This document shows positions 6,914 to 11,953 of a DNA stretch of 11,953 bases, one piece after another. The notes under the pieces are model-generated. The model was not told the DNA's origin and ran no database searches. It saw nothing but the letters and a program-made list of their open reading frames with translations. Source of the stretch: Rhodospirillaceae bacterium (GTDB lineage Bacteria; Pseudomonadota; Alphaproteobacteria; Micavibrionales; Micavibrionaceae); assembly GCA_003452275.1 (NCBI GenBank), contig DMIT01000227.1, positions 1-11,953 on the forward strand. The letters are read 5' to 3'. Every line of letters starts with the position of its first letter. The stretch's first letter is position 1. The translations under genes and the position numbers were made by a program.

Positions 6914-7741
6914 TTGAAAAAAATCCTGAAATATTCGGTGCTGGTTGTCCTGGGAACGGCAATCGCGATAGGTGTTTACGCCTGTTTTATAGAGCCATTC
7001 CGTCTGGTTGTCACAGAATATACTGTTAAGACAGATAAATGGAATTCGGACAAACCGCTTAAGATAGTTGTGTTGGCGGATGCCCATGCTGTATCCCCAT
7101 GGATGACCGAGGCCCATTTGAATCGGGTCGTTGAAAAGGCGAATGGTTTGAACCCTGACATTGTTCTGTTGTTGGGGGATTATGTGGCAACCCATAAATT
7201 CGGCACACAATTGAAACCGGATGACGGCGTCAGGCCTTACCAAAATTTGAAACCCGCGTGTGGCACATTTGCTGTTCTGGGGAATCATGATTTACATCAT
7301 TCTGTCGGTTGGCCTGAGGCGTTGGCAAGAACGGGCATTCCGATATTGCAGAATGATTTGAAAGAAATAAAATGCCATGGTCAGTCTTTTGCGGTCGCCG
7401 GAGTGGAGGATTTGTGGTGGGGCCACACCGATATTGAAAAAGCAATTTCATCCGCCGATAAAACATCTCCGATTATCCTGATGATGCATAATCCGGATTC
7501 ATTTCCGGTGACGCCATCGCGTGTAGCATTAAGTGTTGCAGGCCATACCCATGGCGGACAAATCAGATTGCCGGTGATAGGAGCCATCACAGCGCCATCC
7601 CGTTACGGGGTGCGATATGCACGCGGGCAATTCCATGAAAACGGCAATGATCTGGTGGTTTCAAGCGGGTTGGGCATGTCGGTTCTTCCTGTGCGATTTT
7701 TATGTCCACCTGAAATAACGGTTATCTATCTGGAAAGATGA
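6914..7741 (+). CDS. Membrane-anchored calcineurin-like metallophosphoesterase (YkuE/YaeI-type)
   Basis: A 275-residue di-metal phosphoesterase held in the inner membrane by a single N-terminal helix (residues about 8-24 after the basic KKILK). The complete metal-site series is present: DAH (D56, H58), GDY (D89), GNHD (N124, H125), MMHNPD (H192) and GHTHGG (H211, H213). The family order and the C-terminal GQIRLPVIGAITAPSRYG block match YkuE/YaeI-like proteins; characterised relatives include membrane-linked phosphodiesterases and the chlamydial UDP-2,3-diacylglucosamine hydrolase LpxG, but the substrate here is unknown. The start is TTG at 6914, with AAGAG at 6900-6904, 9 nt upstream. An in-frame GTG at 6938 would remove the positive residues before the membrane helix and the first ATG (codon 64) would delete the first metal ligands, so TTG is preferred. 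Only 3 nt separate it from popZ. Confidence 0.88.
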   Translation: MKKILKYSVLVVLGTAIAIGVYACFIEPFRLVVTEYTVKTDKWNSDKPLKIVVLADAHAVSPWMTEAHLNRVVEKANGLNPDIVLLLGDYVATHKFGTQLKPDDGVRPYQNLKPACGTFAVLGNHDLHHSVGWPEALARTGIPILQNDLKEIKCHGQSFAVAGVEDLWWGHTDIEKAISSADKTSPIILMMHNPDSFPVTPSRVALSVAGHTHGGQIRLPVIGAITAPSRYGVRYARGQFHENGNDLVVSSGLGMSVLPVRFLCPPEITVIYLER

Positions 7742-7750
7742 TAATATCTG

Positions 7751-7799
7751 TCCCATAAGCTCTTCTTTTGGGTCTGTTCGACTTACGGGGCATGTTTTT
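7751..7799 (+). terminator. Weak hairpin with T-tract after the phosphoesterase gene
   Basis: TCCCATAAG (7751-7759) can pair with CTTACGGGG (7782-7790) with one A/C mismatch and one T-G wobble, enclosing a 22-nt loop; five Ts (7795-7799) follow after CATG. The large loop and the gap before the T-tract make this a poor intrinsic terminator, but it lies 10 nt after the stop codon and no better one is present. It could instead be a leader structure upstream of valS. Confidence 0.27.
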
Positions 7800-7905
7800 A
7801 CTCATCATGATGAATTTATCTGGAGGTTTCTCTGTCAGGAGCCTTGAAAAACCGCCATTTTACGGCTATGACTATCCCGTATATTTAAGTGAGGACATAG
7901 AATAA
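7792..7905 (+). CDS. Possible small leader ORF upstream of valS (37 aa)
   Basis: An open frame from ATG 7792 to TAA 7903-7905 encodes 37 residues beginning MFLLIMMNLSGG. Its stop shares one base with the valS ATG (TAATG), the same junction seen between serS and surE. ACGGGG at 7785-7790 sits just 1-2 nt before the ATG, too close for a normal ribosome binding site; internal ATGs at 7807 and 7810 are alternatives. The C-terminal part is rich in aromatic residues (FYGYDYPVY) but holds only two valines, so classical attenuation by valyl-tRNA is not suggested. I recognise no family. An open frame of this length can occur by chance, and the best valS promoter candidate lies inside it, which would exclude it from that transcript. 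Confidence 0.2.
   Translation: MFLLIMMNLSGGFSVRSLEKPPFYGYDYPVYLSEDIE
7844..7872 (+). promoter_or_regulatory. Candidate sigma-70 promoter of valS
   Basis: TTGAAA (7844-7849) matches five of six -35 bases and is followed by a 17-nt spacer and TATGAC (7867-7872), four of six -10 bases. A start near 7880 would leave a leader of about 25 nt containing the ribosome binding site GAGGA (7891-7895), 9 nt before the valS ATG. TATATT at 7880-7885 is an alternative -10 but lacks a fitting -35. Confidence 0.42.
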
Positions 7906-10562
7906 TGCTCGATAAGACTTTTGACCATTCTATCATTGAAAAGCACCATTACCAGAAATGGGAAGATTCCGGTCTTTTTGCCGCGCAGCCGAAAAGCGAG
8001 GCTCAAGGCTATTGCATCATGATGCCGCCGCCAAACGTGACGGGGACATTGCATATGGGACATGCTTTTACCATGACATTGCAGGATGTTCTGATTCGGT
8101 ATAACCGGATGCGCGGGAAAGATGCGTTATGGATGCCCGGAACCGACCATGCGGGGATTGCAACCCAAATGGTTGTCGAACGCCAACTGGCCGCCGACGG
8201 GAGCAACATGTCTCGCCGTGATATGGGACGCGAAGCTTTCCTTGAAAAAGTCTGGCAGTGGAAAGAATATTCGGGGGGAACGATTACGTCACAATTGCGC
8301 CGTCTGGGAACCACACCGGATTGGGAGCGTGAGCGTTTCACAATGGATGAGGGATTGTCTGCTGCTGTTCGTAAAGTGTTCGTTGATCTGTATAAAGAAG
8401 GTTTGATTTACAAAGACAAACGACTGGTCAACTGGGATCCGAAATTACAGACGGCAGTGTCCGATCTTGAAGTCGAACACCGTGAGATCAAGGGCAAAAT
8501 GTATCATGTGCGTTATCCGCTGGAAGACGGAAGCGGATCAATCAGTATTGCCACAACCCGCCCTGAAACCATTCTGGCCGATGGGGCAATTGCGGTTCAT
8601 CCGGATGATGAACGTTATACCGATATTGTTGGAAAATTCGCGGTGGTGCCGGTTTGTAACCGGATCATTCCGATTGTGGCTGACGAGTATGTGAAATCCG
8701 ATTTCGGGTCAGGTGCGGTTAAAATTACGGCAGCACATGACTTTAACGACTTTGAAGTTTACAAACGTCACAAAGATAAAGGCATTCCGCTGATTAACCT
8801 GATGACGGCGGATGGGCATATGAATGAAAATTGCCCCAAAGAATATCAGGGGCTTGATCGTTTTGACGCCCGCAAAAAAATTATCGGTGATCTGGAAGAG
8901 TTGGAATATCTGGAAAAAGTGGTCGATCATGTGCATCAGGTTCCATATGGTGACCGTTCCGGCGTGCCGATTGAACCGTACCTAACCGACCAATGGTATT
9001 GCAATGCCGGTGTTCTGGCGAAACCTGCATTAGAGGCCGTTCGCACAGGTAAAACAGAATTCGTTCCCAAAAATTGGGAAAACACTTTCTTTGACTGGTT
9101 AGAGAATATCCAGCCATGGTGTATTTCACGCCAATTATGGTGGGGACATCAAATCCCTGCATGGTATGACGAAGATGGGACAGTCTATGTCGCCGACAAC
9201 GAAGACGAAGCGCGTCAGCAAGCAGGGCCCGATGCCAAACTGAAACGTGACGAAGATGTTTTGGATACTTGGTTTTCATCTGCCCTGTGGCCATTTTCGA
9301 CTCTTGGTTGGCCGAACAAAACGCCTGAACTGGATAAATATTATCCGGGGGATGTTATGATCACCGGATTTGACATTATCTTCTTCTGGGTGGCGCGGAT
9401 GATGATGATGGGGATTCATTTCATGGGCGAAGTGCCGTTCAAGAAAATCTATATGCACGCGCTCGTTCGCGATGCCAAGGGACAGAAAATGTCCAAATCC
9501 AAAGGCAATGTCATTGACCCGCTGGAAATCATCGAGAAATACGGCGCGGATGCGTTGCGTTTCTGCATGACCGCGATGGCGGCACAGGGTAGGGACGTTA
9601 AATTGTCTGAAGAACGTATCGAAGGCTATCGAAATTTCGCAACGAAACTTTGGAATGCGACGCGTTATTGCGAGATGAACGGATGCAACCCGAATTTCGA
9701 CTTCACACCCGATCAGGCAACTGAAACCATCAATAAATGGATTATCGGCGAATTGCTCAATACCAAGAAAGGCATTGAACAACATTTGGCAGATTACCGT
9801 TTCAATGATGCCGCCAACGTGGTTTATCAATTCGTATGGGGGACATTCTGTGACTGGTATCTGGAATTTACCAAGCCGTTGCTTGGCGAAGGAAATACCA
9901 ATAACGCGTTGAAACAGGAAACCCGCGATACGATCGGCTGGGTACTTGACCAGATTTTGATTCTGCTCAATCCGTTTATGCCGTTCATTACCGAAGAATT
10001 ATATGAAAGCATCGCGGTACGCCCCAAAGACCAGTTATTGATGGGACAAAAATGGCCTGAATACGCCCCTGAATTATATCAGGCATCATCTGCCGAAGAA
10101 ATCGGCTGGCTGATCCGGATGGTTACCGAGATTCGTTCCGTTCGTTCGGACATGAATGTTCCGGTCGCGGCAAAGGTCAGGATGTTGATGAAAGATGCAT
10201 CACCGGCCACTATTGCGCGTCTTAAAACCTATGATGAAATCTTGCGCCGTATGGCCCGTCTGGAATCGATCACGGTATCGAACGATGTGCCGCAAGGTTC
10301 CATTCAGACCGTGGTTGACGAAGCGACTCTGGTTCTGCCGATTGCTGAAATCATTGATCTGGACAAGGAACGCGAACGCCTGAACAAGGAAATCGGCAAG
10401 CTGACCGCCAATATCGAAAAAATCGATTTGAAACTGGCCGATGAAAAATTTGTAGCCAATGCTCCGGCGGAAATCATTGCCGAACAAAAAGCACGTCGAG
10501 CAGATAACGAAGCCATGCTTAACAAATTCTCGACCGCGTTAAAACAGTTGAGTGCAGCGTAG
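7905..10562 (+). CDS. valS: Valyl-tRNA synthetase
   Basis: Class I aminoacyl-tRNA synthetase that charges tRNA-Val and edits mischarged threonine. The 885-residue protein is full length for the shorter bacterial type. The HIGH motif appears as HMGH (50-53) within PPPNVTGTLHMGHAF; the editing domain (connective peptide 1) carries TTRPET (217-222); the catalytic domain continues with WCISRQLWWGHQIPAW and DTWFSSALWPFSTLGWP; the KMSKS loop is KMSKSKGN (528-535). The anticodon-binding helical domain follows, and the last about 75 residues (DKERERLNKEIGKL onwards) form the C-terminal coiled-coil arm that contacts the tRNA elbow. The start at 7905 has GAGGA 9 nt upstream and gives the normal N-terminus MLDKTFDH. 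Its position downstream of popZ is standard in Alphaproteobacteria. A hairpin terminator follows the stop. Confidence 0.98.
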   Translation: MLDKTFDHSIIEKHHYQKWEDSGLFAAQPKSEAQGYCIMMPPPNVTGTLHMGHAFTMTLQDVLIRYNRMRGKDALWMPGTDHAGIATQMVVERQLAADGSNMSRRDMGREAFLEKVWQWKEYSGGTITSQLRRLGTTPDWERERFTMDEGLSAAVRKVFVDLYKEGLIYKDKRLVNWDPKLQTAVSDLEVEHREIKGKMYHVRYPLEDGSGSISIATTRPETILADGAIAVHPDDERYTDIVGKFAVVPVCNRIIPIVADEYVKSDFGSGAVKITAAHDFNDFEVYKRHKDKGIPLINLMTADGHMNENCPKEYQGLDRFDARKKIIGDLEELEYLEKVVDHVHQVPYGDRSGVPIEPYLTDQWYCNAGVLAKPALEAVRTGKTEFVPKNWENTFFDWLENIQPWCISRQLWWGHQIPAWYDEDGTVYVADNEDEARQQAGPDAKLKRDEDVLDTWFSSALWPFSTLGWPNKTPELDKYYPGDVMITGFDIIFFWVARMMMMGIHFMGEVPFKKIYMHALVRDAKGQKMSKSKGNVIDPLEIIEKYGADALRFCMTAMAAQGRDVKLSEERIEGYRNFATKLWNATRYCEMNGCNPNFDFTPDQATETINKWIIGELLNTKKGIEQHLADYRFNDAANVVYQFVWGTFCDWYLEFTKPLLGEGNTNNALKQETRDTIGWVLDQILILLNPFMPFITEELYESIAVRPKDQLLMGQKWPEYAPELYQASSAEEIGWLIRMVTEIRSVRSDMNVPVAAKVRMLMKDASPATIARLKTYDEILRRMARLESITVSNDVPQGSIQTVVDEATLVLPIAEIIDLDKERERLNKEIGKLTANIEKIDLKLADEKFVANAPAEIIAEQKARRADNEAMLNKFSTALKQLSAA

Positions 10563-10571
10563 AAACAACCG

Positions 10572-10603
10572 GAAGAGCGGCTGAATGGGCGCTCTTCTTT
10601 CTT
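10572..10603 (+). terminator. Rho-independent terminator of valS
   Basis: GAAGAGCG (10572-10579) and CGCTCTTC (10590-10597) form a perfect 8-bp stem around a 10-nt loop, followed directly by TTTCTT. It begins 10 nt after the valS stop and lies between two convergent genes. In the minus direction the stem is not followed by a T-run, so it serves mainly valS. Confidence 0.8.
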
Positions 10604-10616
10604 GAATTATAATTGC

Positions 10617-11303
10617 CTATATGTCTATTGTCTCGCCAATATCAGGAAGCAAGAGGGCTTTTCCTGTTTCGTCGAATAGTTGGCGCGTTTTGGCGAGATC
10701 GATCTGGATGCGCGGGAAAGTGTTATAGTGCAGTCCGACAATGGTATGCGTTCCGACCAGTTCGGCGCAACGGACGGCATCGCGCGCGCCCATTGTAAAA
10801 TTGTCACCGATAGGGAGCAGGGCGAATTCGATTTCTTCAGTCTCGCCGATCAGTTTCATGTCATAGGTGAGGGCGGTATCCCCTGAATAATAAAAGCTTG
10901 TCCGGCTGCCGGTAGGGGTAATAACAAACCCGCCCGGGTTGCCGCCATAACGCCCATCGGGCATAGAGGAGGAATGGACGGCATTCACGTATTTCACCCG
11001 CCCGAAATCGAACTGAAAGGCACCGCCCAGATTCATGTCGTGGCCGTTGGTGATGCCTTTTTCGGCAAACCATGCGATGATTTCAAAGTTGGAAATAAGT
11101 TTGGCTCCCGTTCTTCCGGCAATGGCCTCCACATCCAGCACATGATCCCGATGTCCATGGGAAATAAGGATGTAGTCAGCCTGAATTGTTGAAATATCAA
11201 TATCCTTGGCTGCGGGATTTGCCGAAATAAAAGGGTCGAACAATAAATGAATGCCATTGAGATCAACCGCGAAGCAGGAATGTCCGTAATAGGTTACTTT
11301 CAT
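10617..11303 (-). CDS. UPF0173 metal-dependent hydrolase (metallo-beta-lactamase fold)
   Basis: A 228-residue cytoplasmic hydrolase of the metallo-beta-lactamase superfamily, UPF0173/UlaG-like group. It opens with MKVTYYGHSC, the family hallmark strand with His8. The metal-binding signature is SHGHRDH (H49, H51, D53, H54); further ligands are probably His110 (NAVHSSS), Asp142 (YSGDTA) and His192 (LHYNTFP). The closest characterised relatives hydrolyse lactones or phosphodiesters (UlaG opens L-ascorbate-6-phosphate lactone), but the UPF0173 branch has no agreed substrate. An upstream in-frame TTG at 11327 would add eight residues; ATG 11303 is preferred because AAAGGG lies 9 nt before it and the family usually starts MK(I/V)TYxGHS. 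The gene converges on valS and is divergent from the glutathione S-transferase gene. Confidence 0.9.
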   Translation of the reverse strand: MKVTYYGHSCFAVDLNGIHLLFDPFISANPAAKDIDISTIQADYILISHGHRDHVLDVEAIAGRTGAKLISNFEIIAWFAEKGITNGHDMNLGGAFQFDFGRVKYVNAVHSSSMPDGRYGGNPGGFVITPTGSRTSFYYSGDTALTYDMKLIGETEEIEFALLPIGDNFTMGARDAVRCAELVGTHTIVGLHYNTFPRIQIDLAKTRQLFDETGKALLLPDIGETIDI

Positions 11304-11337
11304 CTGAATTTGCCCTTTCTTTCTCAAAAAATCATAT

Positions 11338-11368
11338 TAGATATTGGTGGCTGAGGAAAAACTGTCAA
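11338..11368 (-). promoter_or_regulatory. Candidate promoter of the UPF0173 hydrolase gene
   Basis: On the minus strand TTGACA (11368-11363) is a perfect -35 box. The -10 is unclear: AATATC at 17-nt spacing (11345-11340) or TATCTA at 19-nt spacing (11343-11338). Either would give a leader of about 30 nt before ATG 11303. The 93-nt gap also has to serve the divergent transferase gene, for which no clear promoter pair is seen. Confidence 0.3.
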
Positions 11369-11396
11369 TCTTTATTTATTCGAAGGAAATATCATG

Positions 11397-11953
11397 ATGA
11401 AATTATATTATGCATCCGGTGCCTGTTCATTTGCCATTCACGCATTTTTAAATGAATGCGGCGCGGATTACCAAGCTCAGAAAGTAGAACTGAGTGCAGG
11501 CGATAATAAGAAACCTGAATTTTTGCAGTTGAACTCACGCGGGCAAGTTCCTGTTCTGACCGATGGTGACACAGTGCTTCGTGAGGGGGCCGCCATTCTG
11601 ATGTATGTTGCCGACAAATATAAATCCCCGATGATCCCGCAATCTGGCGCAGAGCGTTTGGCGGCAATTGAATGGATGATGTTCTGCAATTCAACATTAC
11701 ACCCTGCTTACAGCGCTTGCTTCTTCCTTGCGCGTCAGACTGTTGATGCAGCTGCGAAAGAAACATTGATGGCGGCAGTTTCTGCACGCGTTCAAATGTT
11801 GTGGGATGATGTTGAAGCCCAATTGAACAAAACAAATGCCTATATCGCTGGCGCAAATATTACGGTTGCTGATTTGATGTTGTGCACAATGGCAAATTGG
11901 TTGCAGGCAACAACACCAAAATTTGGCCCCAAAACAATTGCATTGATTCAGAA
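11397..11953 (+). CDS. Glutathione S-transferase, beta-class-like (3' end beyond window)
   Basis: Open to the right edge; 185 codons are present, near the usual 200-odd residues. I translated it directly. The N-terminal thioredoxin-like domain starts MKLYYASGACSFA with Cys10, the position used by beta-class enzymes to contact glutathione; GQVPVL (49-54) carries the cis-proline Pro52 and REGAAI (62-67) the glutathione gamma-glutamyl-binding Glu63. His102 in the following helix corresponds to the second characteristic beta-class residue. The C-terminal helical domain shows AGANITVADLML, the conserved N-capping and hydrophobic-staple motif. The expected role is glutathione conjugation or disulfide chemistry in the cytoplasm; the substrate is unknown. 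Two adjacent ATGs (11394, 11397) are possible; AAGGAA at 11383-11388 is 8 nt before the second, which also gives the standard family start. Confidence 0.9.
   Translation, partial: MKLYYASGACSFAIHAFLNECGADYQAQKVELSAGDNKKPEFLQLNSRGQVPVLTDGDTVLREGAAILMYVADKYKSPMIPQSGAERLAAIEWMMFCNSTLHPAYSACFFLARQTVDAAAKETLMAAVSARVQMLWDDVEAQLNKTNAYIAGANITVADLMLCTMANWLQATTPKFGPKTIALIQ

Noticed and set aside
6758..7288. 176-codon minus-strand ORF across the popZ end and phosphoesterase start
   Set aside because: It is antisense to two well-supported genes and its translation shows no domain logic.
9276..9830. 184-codon antisense ORF inside valS
   Set aside because: It is a reverse-strand shadow of a highly conserved coding sequence; the valS frame explains the region fully.
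1..11953. Mobile element, phage, CRISPR or defence system
   Set aside because: No transposase, integrase, terminal repeats, spacer array or toxin-antitoxin pattern was seen. The tRNA genes have no flanking integrase or duplicated tRNA ends within the window.

Overview
This window looks like chromosomal core DNA from an alphaproteobacterium. The strongest marker is a PopZ (DUF2497) gene at 6284-6910, a family known essentially only from Alphaproteobacteria. It sits in the typical neighbourhood of that class: a protein-L-isoaspartate-methyltransferase-like gene on one side and valS on the other. The serS-surE pair at the left is also a common alphaproteobacterial linkage. Base composition looks moderate (roughly half GC by eye, not computed). 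I see no insertion sequence, phage gene, CRISPR array or clear horizontally acquired block, and I cannot name a genus.

Layout: (1) 1-308, minus strand, start of an N-formylglutamate amidohydrolase-family gene that runs off the left edge. (2) 380-5048, plus strand, a tightly packed group: serS, surE (sharing one base with serS), an MsbA-like ABC exporter overlapping surE, and a membrane-anchored alpha/beta hydrolase 6 nt after the exporter. (3) 5049-5465, a non-coding gap with two minus-strand tRNA genes, Cys(GCA) and Asn(GTT), a good tRNA-Asn promoter, and a plus-strand terminator-like hairpin that overlaps the promoter's -35 box. (4) 5466-6137, the methyltransferase-like gene. (5) 6284-7741, popZ followed 3 nt later by a membrane-anchored metallophosphoesterase with a TTG start. 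(6) 7742-7904, a leader with a possible small ORF and a valS promoter candidate. (7) 7905-10562, valS with a terminator. (8) 10617-11303, minus strand, a UPF0173 metallo-beta-lactamase-fold hydrolase, convergent with valS. (9) 11397 to the right edge, the start of a beta-class-like glutathione S-transferase.

Functionally the window combines translation (serS, valS, two tRNAs), nucleotide housekeeping (surE), cell-pole organisation (popZ), and a set of envelope-associated proteins (ABC exporter, anchored hydrolase, anchored phosphoesterase) whose substrates cannot be read from sequence. Nothing here amounts to a clearly new biological system. The observations most worth a second look are the absence of tolC from its usual place between the methyltransferase and popZ, the duplicated acidic motif inside PopZ, the atypical substrate-loop sequence of the methyltransferase, the terminator/promoter overlap next to tRNA-Asn, and the small ORF that ends exactly on the valS start codon.
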